From the NCBI GenBank assembly GCA_963576565.1, contig OY755040.1:23130543-23194542 (forward strand): a stretch of DNA of 64,000 bases, in the 5' to 3' direction. The DNA comes from Aspidapion aeneum (taxonomy: Eukaryota > Arthropoda > Insecta > Coleoptera > Brentidae). A program made the translations under genes and the position numbers. The notes below the pieces were generated by a model that saw only the letters and a program-made list of their open reading frames with translations, made no database searches and was not told the DNA's origin. This document shows, in pieces, positions 53,930-64,000 of this stretch. The stretch's first letter is position 1. The number at the start of each line of letters is the position of its first letter.

Positions 53930-54103
53930 TTTTTTAAAATATATATACTGGGACTTTTCATCCAATCAGGATCAATCGCAAAGTTCTAACAACGTTAAAG
54001 CATTTTTAAATAAACACAAACAACCAAGTACCTAGCCAGGAATCGAACCCGGACCGCCGGTGTGGGAAACAAACATTGCTACCACTACACCACGACGGCG
54101 ACT
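53930..54103 (-). mobile_element. tRNA-derived SINE (Gly/Val-like head)
   Basis: On the minus strand: A box TGGTGTAGTGGTA (54092-54080), B box GGGTTCGATTCC (54049-54038) and a 5-bp T stem, but no acceptor pairing, so it is a SINE head and not a tRNA gene. The body ends with GCGATTGATCCT, GATTGGATGAAAAGTCCCAG and TATATA (53979-53942). It is absent from the matching site in fold-back D copy 1, which confirms it as an insertion. Confidence 0.83.
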
Positions 54104-54942
54104 ATAGCATCAAAACAGTTAAACTAAAAATCGTTCAAATAGCAATTTTTAATTTATATTTATCTTAGAAATTTCCAGGTTCGGACTAAAAATGTTTTAA
54201 ATATATTAACCTTAAAACATTTTTAAATTTTTATTAATTTGTGATAATTAATTTGTGATTAATTTGTGATAAATACCATATCTCAAAAACTAAACAATAT
54301 TTTAAAAAATTGACAAGGTCATTATTTGCTTCTAAAAAAGTTGCCATAAAAAAGTTTTTGCAAAATAAAAATATCTTGCAAAATGAGCGAGATATAAGGG
54401 ATTATTTTCGCCAGGCAATATTTTCAGAAACTCCCTGTATTAGCGAAACTACGGGGTATAGCAAAAATCTCATTACACCATTTTTAAGGGCTCAAAAAAC
54501 AGCACGGCAAGGTGCAATCAGAAAATCGATATCTTTAATAATAACTGAGTTTCACATTTAATCCCATCGAAAATGGGACACGGTGTACACCAAAATGAAT
54601 TTTTTATAAATAAAAAACTTATAGGTTACCCTTATAAATGCAGACTTAACAAAATCTTGTATCTGAAAGACTATAAGGCCTATTAAGAAGCGGTTTTTGT
54701 TATTTGAAGACGTCTCAGACATGTCTACTCGTTTTTATGTATCTCGACTAGAAATACCTAAAACCTTCAAAAAACATCGAATTTGGCCCACTCTGTACTT
54801 GACTGAAGCTCTCTGCTTTAGAGCGTTTTTCAAAATGTATTAATTTTTAAACCAATTAATTGTGTACATACTTGCAAATGAACAACAGGCTTTAGACTGG
54901 TTATCAAAGCAAAAACATGCAAGCAAAACACCACTGCCCTTA

Positions 54943-55016
54943 GGTAGAGTCCCTGTATGTTGACATATTTGGATATATTAATATATCCAAATATGTCAAC
55001 ATACAGGGACTCTACC
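54943..55016. repeat. 74-bp perfect palindrome
   Basis: GGTAGAGTCCCTGTATGTTG continues through ACATATTTGGATATATT, and is followed with no spacer by its exact complement; the centre is between 54979 and 54980. It sits alone between two element ends. It could be two joined element ends or a young MITE reduced to its arms. Confidence 0.95.
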
Positions 55017-55030
55017 CTTGAGTATACTAT

Positions 55031-55143
55031 ACAGTGTATCCCCGGATAGACCTACTATCATTGTAAATTTCCTTATTTTACATTTTAGATAAAACCTTTA
55101 TAAAATGTTTTGCTTATTAAGTCTGTCTCCGAGAACACACTGT
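55031..55143. mobile_element. Short MITE with CAGTGTGTCC-like ends
   Basis: ACAGTGTATCCCCGGATAGAC at the left pairs loosely with GTCTGTCTCCGAGAACACACTGT at the right. It is a size-reduced relative of the 60425-60740 element. Confidence 0.65.
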
Positions 55144-55907
55144 GTTATAAACGTTTTAATCTAGCGCACACAAAAGGTAACTGCTATACATCATTTTTAG
55201 TTAGGGAATACAAACTTAACGACATTTTTTTACCAAGGTAGGGTTACATAAGACAAAAAAAGGAAAAAATGGTGTAATTAATCGTCACATTGAAATGCGC
55301 CGTCGATGATTTTAGCAAAAAATTTAACAAAGCTATTTTAGTAAAAGCGCATAGCCCAGTCAATTCACCTAGAAAAAAATAGGTGCAAGTTTTATTTTTG
55401 TATAATTATTCTTTAGAATCCGGGACTCCGACTAGATATAAGGCCCCAAATGTTCTAAAAATCAGTTTTTTTGTGATTTTCTCGAAAACTAATAACATTT
55501 TCAAAAAAAGTCAAGAGTCGAAAAATATATCTATACTATAAAATTAAGAAAAAAGCGTAACCTAACATTTAAAAAAATAATTTTTTTTTAATGAAATTTT
55601 TTTCCTTCTCTGTAGGTAACTTGTTTTAAAATGTTAATACTTTATAATATTAAACTTGATTCCCACTTGTCTCAAACACTATTTACTAAATTTCAGTTTT
55701 TGTTTTTTTAAGTAAAAGTTAGGAAAGTATTTATTACTAGCCGGACCACCATTGGGATTTTGAAAATTTAATTTTTACACAATTAGGAACTGTACGGCAC
55801 AAAAAAGCGTAATATTAAAAATATTTCACTTCTGGTTAAAAATAGTGTTAAAATAAGCCCAAATTCGCACACTTGTTTTATTTGAAATTCTAGCATAAGA
55901 GATTTTA

Positions 55908-56159
55908 GACACTTATTGGAATAAAACCTGACCTTATTTTAAAATCGACCCTATAGTGACAGATTTACATATAAAAAGCAGCTGCTCTACTTCAAAATTC
56001 GGCCTTTGTATATTTAAAAACTGGATTTATTAGTGTCGGTATTTATTAAATTTGGCTTTGGTATGTTAATTTTGAGAGGTCGGCTGTTAGTTTTCTGTGT
56101 AAATGTGTCAAAATCAAGTCGACTCAAAAATAAAGTCAGGTTTTATTCCAATAAGTCCA
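55908..56159. mobile_element. TA-flanked MITE, family A, copy 2 (252 bp)
   Basis: The same family as 6316-6539, with GACACTTATTGGAATAAAAC and the complement at the other end, and TA at 55906-55907 and 56160-56161. Both copies share TTTTAAAATCGACC.TAT.GT, GCAGCTGCT and CAAAATTCGG inside. Confidence 0.85.
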
Positions 56160-56496
56160 TATTAAAGTAATTTTTTTAAATTTTAGAAAAAATAGTGTTA
56201 ACTGTATGACTAAACTTAAATGTGACAAAGGGATTTAGACAAAATAAATGGAACATAGGGCAACGATCTCTAGCATAAGAGTGGTTTATTAAGGGTTGAA
56301 AATTATAAACAGAGATATTTACATAACGTTTTAACAAATACTCGTATCAATATGAAATTTTCAGTTTTTTATGTGAAGAATTTTCGCCAAGGCTATCAAA
56401 ACCAGGCTATATGTACATAATTTATTTTTTGTAGATATCTTAAAAACTAAAGCTTTTAGTATACATATATATCTTGTAGTGATAATGTTTTTTGTC

Positions 56497-57640
56497 TTAA
56501 ACAAGTAATTCAGAAAAGGAGTGCCAGAAATATAGAGACTCATGTAACCTTTGTGGACCTACAAAAAGCATATGATACCGTTCCAGTAGAAAAATTATGG
56601 ACAGTGTTAGAGCAGACTAATATCAATCATACATACATAAAAGCGATAAAAGAACTATACAAAGGGTCAAAATCTAAAATTAAAATTGGAAATCGACTTT
56701 CAAAAGAATTCCTGGTAACGAAAGGCTTAAGACAGGAATGTTGTATCTCTCCAACTCTTTTTAAAATATATATCGCAGTAGCTCTAAAAAACTGGAAACG
56801 CAAAGTACACGGCATGGGAATAGAACTTAACGACTGATTTACCATATACACATTTACAGTTTGCTGACGACCAAGTAATTGTAGCTAATGATAAAGAAGA
56901 CATGGACTATATGATGAGAAAGTTAACGGAAGAATACCAAAAGTGGGGGTTAACAGTGAACGTGGACAAGACACAGTACTTATGTATTGGAAACGAATCA
57001 AGTGAATTAGAACTAGAAAATGGACAAACAATATCTCCATGTAATGAGTATGTATACTTTGGTGTCATATTTGATAAGACCGGAACAGACTGTAAAGAAC
57101 TGGAAAAAAGAATAGTAAAAGCAAAAAAGATTATTGGTTGTCTTAACAGTATTTTATGGAGCAGAGAGATCAAAAAGAATGTAAAATTTAACATATATGA
57201 AACAATGGTGAAAAGCACGCTGTTGTATGGAATAGAGACTTGTCGCGTAACAGAAAAATACAAAGCAAAAATGGAAAGTGTCGAAATGGATGCAATAAGA
57301 AGATCAATGAGAATTTTTAGAACAGATAAGAAATGAGATCATAAAAGAAAGAATGGGAATCGAGGGAAGCATAACGGATGACATCACTAAAAGGCAACTG
57401 ATATGGTACGGCCATGTACAACGGATGAGCGACGAAAGATTACCAAAGCAGATCCACGAATGGCAACCAATAGGGCACAGAAAAAGAGGGCGTCCTAAAC
57501 TGGAATGGCAACAATCAATCCAAAAATCAATGAGTCAAAAAAACCTGACGGAAGATGACTGTCAGGATCGAAGGAGGTGGAGAATAGGCGTCGGACAACG
57601 TAGAAAAACGTTCTAAACCGACATAGTAGTAGTATATATA
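56497..57640 (+). pseudogene. Second LINE reverse transcriptase, 5'-truncated and frameshifted
   Basis: It starts inside the palm domain with VDLQKAYDTVPVEKLW (first catalytic Asp). Then come KGLRQECCISPTLFKIYI (canonical G at RQG is changed to E), a frameshift near 56835, FADDQVIVAND (catalytic DD), a thumb-like KRIVKAKKIIGCLNSIL segment, another break near 57335, and a C-terminal QLIWYGHVQRM with RGRPKLEWQ and GVGQRRKTF at the end. These features suggest an RTE-like LINE. A TAGTAGTAGTATATAT tail follows. Dead. Confidence 0.82.
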
Positions 57641-58302
57641 TTAGGGGGAAAAAATCATGATACAACGACTATTCGGTAAAACTTTATGTACTTGTGTTTA
57701 TAATTTTAAACCCTTAAAAAAACCACCCTTAGGTAACATTTATTTGATTTAAACTCCTTTATCCCATTAAAGTTTAGTGAAACACTATTTTTGCTATCAA
57801 TAGCAGTTTGGCTGGAATTTTAAATATAATAATAGTGTGTACATTTGTGCATATTTTAAAACTGTTTCTACCCAGAAGTTGAACTTTTTTTATGTATGCT
57901 TTTTTTTCTCATACAGTGCTTAGTTGTATAAAAAAAAATTTTTTCCATGTCCCATTGGCGGTCCGGATATTATTGACCATTGGCCTAAGTCTTACTTAAA
58001 GTTGTTTAACTTTTAAGAAACAAAAACTAAATTTAAGGACATGGTGTTTTGTACAAGTGGGGATCAAGTTTAATGTTATAAAGTATTAACATTTTAAAAG
58101 AAGTTAACTACAGTGTAGGAAAAAAATTAAATTAAAAAATAATATATTTTTTAAAATGTAAGGTTAGTTTTTTTTCTTAATTTTACATTATAGACAAAAT
58201 GATTTTGCGTATATTTTCTCTCTTCACTTTTTTAAAAAAAGTTATTAGTTTTCGCGAAAATCGCAAAATACTGATTTTTTAGGACCTTTGGGGACTTCAC
58301 AG

Positions 58303-59945
58303 GTGCCTGAATGAAGTATAGGTTACATAAAAATGGTTCCAAAAACTAATTGCACATTTTGAATATGGACTCTTTCCTGACTTCAGAGCCATATTCATAT
58401 AAATCCTAGCTGATCCTCTTCTCGAAATTTTTGACATTTTTCTAGTTAGTCTAGGCGCTGGCGCCTGTCACGTGTGACCTAATATGTGCGCTCAGTTTGA
58501 CTACGGGGCTTTGTTAAGCACTCATAGAAGTATAAAAAATGTTTGGTCACGTGGTCGAACTCATGGTCGTTTGGCCGCCATCTTTGAAAATGGCCGCCGA
58601 ATTGAAAGATTTTTTGTTTAAGTGTATCTCCCTACCCAGTGGTCCGATTTTAAATTCTTAAAGCCTGTTTGTCCCTTTGTAAAGACAAACAAATTTTGTC
58701 ATTACATATTTTTTGATAAATCAAGTAGTTTTTGAGACGTACCAAGGTTATTAGTATTTCCGCTCGCAAAAGAAATAAAATAATACCTATGTTCATTTTA
58801 TTGTAGCTACAATATTATTGACATTTGTTTTTTTTCTCCTTTTATAGAAGGCTTTAAACCTTTCACAGAAGAAGATATTGACTTTATGTTTTTAAAGTTC
58901 CATGGATGGTACCCCTAAAGACTGCCTTAAAGAGGGTGGTTTCTAAAACTGTTCACAAGATTATAGAATAAATGAATTTACAGCGAAACGATGCATTCTA
59001 GCGAAAAACCATAAAATTAGTTTTTTGTGGTACTTTTAATTCCGCTTCTTTTGATGTATCACTTAGCATCCTAGGTTTGATAGTTTGCTGGAAAAGCCAG
59101 CTAAAATATACAATTTTGTAAAAATTTCACGTTTTCGCACCAAAATCGATTTTTTTTTAAAATTGGAAAAGATATGACAATGATCAGAAGAAGCGGAATT
59201 AAAAGTACTATAAAAATTATTTTTAACGCTTTTCGCTAGGATGCATCGTTTCGCTGCAAATTCACTTTTTCTATAATCTTGTGAACGGTTTTAGAAACCA
59301 CCCTCTTTAAGGCAGTCTTTAGGGGTACCATCCATCGAACTTTAAAAACATAAAGTCAATATCCTCTTCTGTGAACAGTTTAAAGCCTTCTATGTAACAA
59401 AAAAAAACAAATGTCAATAATATTGAAGCTACAATAAAATGAGCATCGGTATTATTTTAATTCTTTTGCGAGCGGAAATACTAATAACTTGGTATATCTC
59501 AAGAACTACTTAATTTATCGAAAAATGTGTAATGACAAAATTTATTTGCCCTTACAAGTGGAGTATAAGAAGCTTTAAAAAAATAAAATCGGACCACTGG
59601 GTAGGGAGATACGCCTAAACAAAAAAATCTAACAATTTGGCGGCCATTTTCAAAGATGGCGGCCAAACGACCATCAGTTCGACCACGTGACCAAACTTTT
59701 TTTTATACTCCTATGGGTGTTTAACAATGCCCCGCAGTCAAACTGAGCGCACATATTAGGTCACACGTGACAGGAGCCCGCGCCTAGGCTAACTAGAAAA
59801 ATGGCAAAAAATTGATAAAATTTCGAGAAGAGGATCAGCTAGAATTTATATGAATATGGCTCTGAACTCAGGAAAGAGTCCATATTCAAACTGTGCAATT
59901 AGTTTTTGGAACCATTTTTATGTAACCTATACTTCATTCAGGCAC
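58303..59945. repeat. 1.64-kb palindrome with ~750-bp arms
   Basis: The left arm from GTGCCTGAATGAAGTATAGG to about 59080 is matched in reverse by about 59170-59945, at roughly 90-95 percent identity. Shared blocks include CACACGTGACAGG, TTGGCCGCCATCTTTGAAAA, ACCACTGGGTAGGGAGATAC, GAAACGATGCAT and GGTTTCTAAAAC. The core at about 59085-59165 is unpaired. No frame of note. Confidence 0.92.
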
Positions 59946-60424
59946 ACTGTGACTTATATCTAGCGAAGCTCAAGGAGGATTTTGGCGGAGAATATGTGGG
60001 GATGCGTCCCGGATTCTAAAAAATAATTATACAAAAATCCAGCGTGCACCTATTTTTTTCCAAGTTTCAGGGTTTTTTCACCTAATATGATTGGGCTAGC
60101 AGGGTTTAAAATATTATCAGCGATAGCGGGGAATAAAAATTGCTTATAAACGAACCTTAAACACGCGTTTCGACAGGACGCAAAATAACATGTACTATAG
60201 TAAAACTACACCTATAAGAAATAAAAATTGTTTAATCATTTCAAATTTTAAACGTTATACTACGCAAATCCCTCTTTTCCATAATACATTAAACGGTTTT
60301 TGTCTTGGCAATAGTAATTTTAAACAATGTCCCAAAGGACCAGGCCCACTTTTCAAAATTTCAAACAATTTGAGATCTTGAAAACATTTTCGTCGCATTA
60401 GTTTTGCCTCCTTGTTAAAAGATA

Positions 60425-60740
60425 CTGTGTGTCCACGGATCGAGTGTGTGTCAGGTATCAGCGACAAAAAAATCGATTGGGATTTTCGAACGTTTGCTGA
60501 AATTTGAAAATCTTACCTTCAGTTATAAACAACTTTTCTTTACAAACTTTTCCCATATTTTTAAACAAAGGTACATACTCTTAATGGATTTTAACACTTA
60601 ACAAATCAGATTACTAAACCATCCTGTATATTAATTGATTTGACTCATTTTCTTAACATCTTAGTTTGGCAGAATATCAAATCTAAATCGATTTTTTTTC
60701 TCATTTATACCATACCCACACCCAACCCGTGAACACACTG
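60425..60740. mobile_element. TA-flanked MITE with CTGTGTGTCCACGG ends
   Basis: CTGTGTGTCCACGGATCGAG pairs with the right end (CCCGTGAACACACTG), TA on both sides (60423-60424, 60741-60742). The right half also occurs at 47714-47852. It is the same type of end as the fold-back at 21151-21840. Confidence 0.78.
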
Positions 60741-60896
60741 TAGATCCAAAATAGCGAGTTTTCCCAAAAAATGGCGAAGTAATGTTTATGTATATTCAGG
60801 CCAAACTACATACGTCGGCCAAGCAAGTTTGTGTAAAAAATATATCAAGTTTGTGTGAAAAATCTATTGGTTTGGCAAAAATGATATGAATAGTGA

Positions 60897-62220
60897 ACGA
60901 TCCTAAACACACAGGATTGCTTATTTCTATTTAACTCTATGTTAGCGTCGCTCTAGCGAGACGAACACTGCCTGCTTACGTCACCAGCGGACCAGTTGCT
61001 TTGTTTGTATTGAGTTTGTGTGATTTTAAGGTGTTTTTGACGTTTTTACCTCCGTTTTTTTGCATTTTTTCTTTAATTTGACGGTGTAGTTAACTATTTA
61101 GGAGATAAATAAACCTTTAGAAATGTGAATTAAGTTCATGTCATGAGCAGCACCTGAACGATTTGTATTTTCAGTGTAGGGATTGTTCTTAAATAACGGA
61201 ACGCTCAAGGGGGGGGGGGGTTACCAAAGGCTGCTGCTACAGGGAGGGCAACGGGGTAGTGCCCTCCCAAAACTAGACAACAAAAAGTATTTTTAATAGA
61301 TTTATTTTAAAAAAGTTAAATCTTCATGTAGTCAAAACATGATTGTCTAGTGGTTTTTATTATCTGTGGTTAACATCAAGCGATTAATTGGGTGAACTTT
61401 TTTAGCGTTAATAATTACAAGCTGGCAGAGGCGCGCGGGGCACGGTTTCAATTTCACCCGTTTTTCAGCGGGGTATGGGTGGATGTTCTCGAGCGGGGGC
61501 GAGAGGAATGTGTGTTTTAGTTGAAGTCGGCCATCATCATCGTGCGTAAACGCCCGTTGCCCTTTGAAAATTGTTTCTAAATTAGCACAAAAAATAAAAA
61601 AAAGAGAGCCTAATTTTACTTATGGTATAATTTTTCTATTTTGTAAGTTAAGAACTATAATGAGAATGAATTATAATAACTATCAATCCCAGAAAAACAA
61701 TGTTTGAAGAGAAAGAGTGTAGGTAGGACTGGAGATGACCGTAATTTGAAAAAATTAAAAAAGATTGTTAATTAATTTGTTTTTTGTATAAATTGTATGA
61801 TAAAATGCCTTCTAGTTTTAAATCTGTAATATCAAATATATACCTTTTTGTTACTACATAATATAAGTGTATTTTATTATATCCGCAACAAAAACAATAC
61901 ATTATACATCTAATGATTTAAATTGATTAAACTTTTAGAAAAAATCCTAAAACTTTCAACTGGTAGCAAAATTCAGCTCTCAGAGCAAACTCTTGATTTA
62001 TCAAATCATTTGTTATGAATGAAGGAAATTATTAATTATATTTACTAACACGAATAAAAAATTTGTTTGCAAATAAGCAAGAAAAAAGCGGGAAAAACTC
62101 ACGATTGCAATGTGTATTAAATGAAGCGCGCTTATCTGAGGTCTACTAGTGACGTAAGCAAGACGCCGCCTACCGCTGAACGATTCGAGCTAATAGGCAA
62201 TCCTGTGTGTTTAGGATCGT
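60897..62220. mobile_element. 1.3-kb element with 24-bp perfect inverted ends
   Basis: ACGATCCTAAACACACAGGA followed by TTGC (60897-60920) is exactly inverted at 62197-62220, and CTTACGTCAC / GTGACGTAAG continue the pairing inside. The interior has a G run (61208-61220) and a GC-rich block (61430-61560) but no convincing frame. Outside, AAGTTTGTGTGAAAAA units (60827-60875) are inverted against 62336-62450, hinting at a larger enclosing repeat. Confidence 0.8.
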
Positions 62221-62335
62221 GGGTGACTAGTCACTAAGCTACGGGAAAACTTAAAACAACGCATCTACTCTAAAAATTTTTAAAAGGATGGGTTGCTTTA
62301 AAGTTCTTTTCGTACCTTAAGTAACGTTTTACATA

Positions 62336-62450
62336 ATTTTCCTTAAAAAAATATTTTTCAAACAAACTTGCTTTCATTAACACAATATATTTTTAAAACA
62401 AACTTGCTTTCAGCACAATATATTTTTCACACAAACTTGCCTGCTAGACC
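62336..62450 (+). repeat. Tandem ~40-bp repeat, about three units
   Basis: The unit AACAAACTTGCTTTCA..ACA followed by CAATATATTTTT occurs three times with small differences. The reverse complement occurs at about 60827-60875. Confidence 0.8.
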
Positions 62451-63015
62451 CAATTTCGTCTGATTAATATTAAACATTTTTTGAATAAAAATCTCGTTCA
62501 AACTCGCCAATGTATTTCAAGAACCTTGGATTGTTTTGAGTCCATTAAAGTTTTTTATCAGAAGGTCAAGATCTACATACTAAAATTTTACTAAAATCAG
62601 ACATTATACGAAATTTCATTTAAAGTGTGCCTTGGCCTTTATCAACAAACAAAAGATTCAAGATTTAATAAAAAACAAATCACTGCTAAACTACTATTCC
62701 TCTGACGGGTATCGAGCTTTTTTTGGTAAATTACAAATGCAATCCGAAATTACGGTACCCTACAAAAGTAGAGCAACATCCTAAAATTGTATACAAATCT
62801 GATCCTGTACCAACTATCAAAGAACAAGTGATACATTTGAAAACTTCCACAAAATCATGTAGTGCCATTTTGTCACATATTAAAAAAAGCTAAAAAAAAC
62901 TTTCTGCGGAATTTTAGGCAAAAGTACCATTCGAAACCTAAAAACTATATGGCAATTTACCAACAATTGGACAAAGGATAGTATACATATAGTCCACAGT
63001 ACACCGGTCTGTTTT
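62451..63015. other. AT-rich intergenic DNA
   Basis: No gene or repeat recognised. Confidence 0.45.
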
Positions 63016-63580
63016 AGCTCACACTACTACTATACTATTATAGTAGTGTGAGCTATGGTGATCCTAATTTCTTCGAAAAAAAAAATTGCTTTGATTTAAA
63101 AAATTTTTATATATCTTTACATTTCAGATGATTTTGAAACTTTTTTGTCGCGCCATCTGTCTATCTGTCCGTCTGTATGTCTGTCTGTAACGACCAACCC
63201 GCATAGTTCAAAAACCGCTTGCCCGATTTGAATGAAATATATAAATATAATTTGGTACTTAGGTTGGGTCTTGGGAAAATTAACAAAATCCACCGAACGC
63301 AAGGCAAATAAAAGGGTGAGGGTAGATTTAAAAAATTAGAGTTTATGTGAAAATATGGCGTGTGTGATATCAAACGAAAGGTAATTGAGTCTGGAGTTAA
63401 AATACATTTTAGTTAAAAAAAGGGTGAAGTAGATTTAAAAAAATTAGAGTTTAAGTCAAAACATGGCTTGTGTGGTATTAAACGAAAAGGTAATTGAGTC
63501 TGGAGTTGAATAAAATATATTTCAGTTTTAAGTTATATTAGCTCACACGTACACTATAACTATAGTATCTAGTGTGAGCT
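63016..63580 (-). mobile_element. GCTCACAC-ended element, copy 2
   Basis: The reverse-orientation copy of 28521-29260: AGCTCACACT at 63016 and AGTGTGAGCT at 63571-63580, a short TCTG tract (63155-63190), AAAAACCGCTTGCCCGAT, and two tandem units with GGTAATTGAGTCTGGAGTT. The flanks also match copy 1 (GCTTAGGTGCC..ATATTGGCAGA against TCTGCCAATCTATGGGCACC). Confidence 0.87.
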
Positions 63581-64000
63581 TAGGTGCCTATATGCCTATA
63601 TATTGGCAGACTATTTTAACGTTGAATTTAGGTACATAGCTTTATTTTTCCGAGACACCCAACTTTTTCTGCGAAAATTCTTAAAAGTGATTCCTAACAG
63701 AGTACGCGGACGCAGAAATCTTTGGAGCTTCGGACTGAATAAACCAACCATGCGATTTTGAGGACAATGTTGTCATTTACTTTCAAGCACACTATTTAAG
63801 TCACAGAAAACAAATATCCAGTTATTAATTCTATATTGTTACTTTTTTCATCTCATAATATAAATTACGAGATGCAAAAAGCAACAGAAGAATTAGTAAC
63901 CGGATATCTTCTTCGGACTAAAAAAATGTACTTGATAGTAAATGGCACATTGTCAGCCCGAAGCTCGAAAGATTTCCGCGCCCGCGCAAAAGAGAACTGG
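63581..64000. other. Right edge of window, mostly unrecognised
   Basis: 63581-63700 matches, in reverse, sequence beside copy 1 (about 28468-28520 and, separately, 29265-29330: CAACTTTTTC, GAGACACC, TACATAGCTTTAT). The remainder has no feature I can name. Confidence 0.4.

Larger units (their letters stand above)
52949..54585. mobile_element. Long fold-back element D, copy 2, with a SINE insertion
   Basis: CATCGTGTCCCATTTTCGAT is inverted at the right end, flanked by TA (52947-52948, 54586-54587). It matches copy 1 across the arms and the core, with the core inverted relative to copy 1. A roughly 180-bp segment at 53925-54108 is absent from copy 1 and is a tRNA-derived SINE. Frames at 52803-53204 and 54310-54561 are the two arms of one palindrome. 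Confidence 0.88.
52381..54796. mobile_element. ACAGGGTGTCCC fold-back, copy 3, containing fold-back D copy 2
   Basis: ACAGGTTGTCCCAAATTTGA at the left and ATCGAATTTGGCCCACTCTGT at the right are inverted but diverged. CTCTGCATTTTGGGAGGG and AAGCCGTTTTAAAGCTACAG mark the left arm. The right arm is reduced. It encloses 52949-54585. Confidence 0.78.
55353..60097. mobile_element. 4.7-kb composite nest of inverted repeats
   Basis: The outer arms (55353-55437 and about 59955-60097) share AGCCCAGTCAATTCACCTAG-like ends, AAAAAAATAGGTGCA, TATAATTATT.TTAGAATCC and CTAGATATAAG. A middle pair (55437-55760 against 57955-58298) shares CCCCAAA, CTAAAAATCAGT, CGAAAACTAATAAC and TAAGTATTAACATTTTAAAA-like blocks and encloses a MITE and a LINE. 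A third, 1.64-kb palindrome (58303-59945) follows. Confidence 0.75.

Noticed and set aside
54031..54103. Functional tRNA gene on the minus strand
   Set aside because: The T stem forms but the acceptor ends are not complementary; it is absent from the paralogous fold-back, so it is a SINE.
52803..54561. Frames at 52803-53204 (-) and 54310-54561 (+) as a gene pair
   Set aside because: They are the two arms of the same palindrome, so their similarity is structural.

Overview
This 64 kb window is AT-rich, intron-containing and transposon-rich eukaryotic DNA. It is almost certainly an insect chromosome: the Hint-domain exon closely resembles insect hedgehog, and the mobile elements (Tc1, pogo, P/THAP, hAT, Mutator-like, Ty3/gypsy, LINEs, tRNA-derived SINEs, many fold-back MITEs) are typical of a large insect genome. 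A beetle or similar holometabolan would fit, but the species cannot be fixed from the sequence.

Only two host genes can be supported, both on the + strand. The last exon of hedgehog (1901-2628) carries an intact autoprocessing domain; its earlier exons lie to the left of the window. About 7.7 kb further on is a complete five-exon DNAJC9-like J-domain gene (10339-19775, 267 codons), whose coding sequence rejoins in frame across four GT-AG introns. Its third and fourth introns (2.2 and 6.2 kb) are filled with minisatellite, fold-back, Ty3/gypsy, pogo and Tc1 debris. A P-like (THAP) element begins 19 bases after its stop codon and may supply its 3' end.

From 22.8 kb to 64 kb I find no host gene. 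The region is a patchwork of transposons inserted into transposons: TA-flanked palindromic elements nested two or three deep (24.7-26.3, 27.9-30.8, 31.7-33.4, 45.0-48.0, 52.4-54.8 and 55.3-60.1 kb), hAT elements with 8-bp target duplications, two Mutator-like copies with 9-bp duplications, a 5'-truncated LINE with a long open reverse-transcriptase frame (42695-44595), a decayed second LINE (56.5-57.6 kb), and two SINEs with different tRNA heads but a common body segment.

The observations most worth following are the mosaic SINE pair, three TA-flanked element families that each carry many copies of their own roughly 12-bp motif on both strands, the P-like element abutting DNAJC9, the multi-level nests, and a 74-bp perfect palindrome. 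All coordinates were read by eye; boundaries of diverged repeats are approximate.
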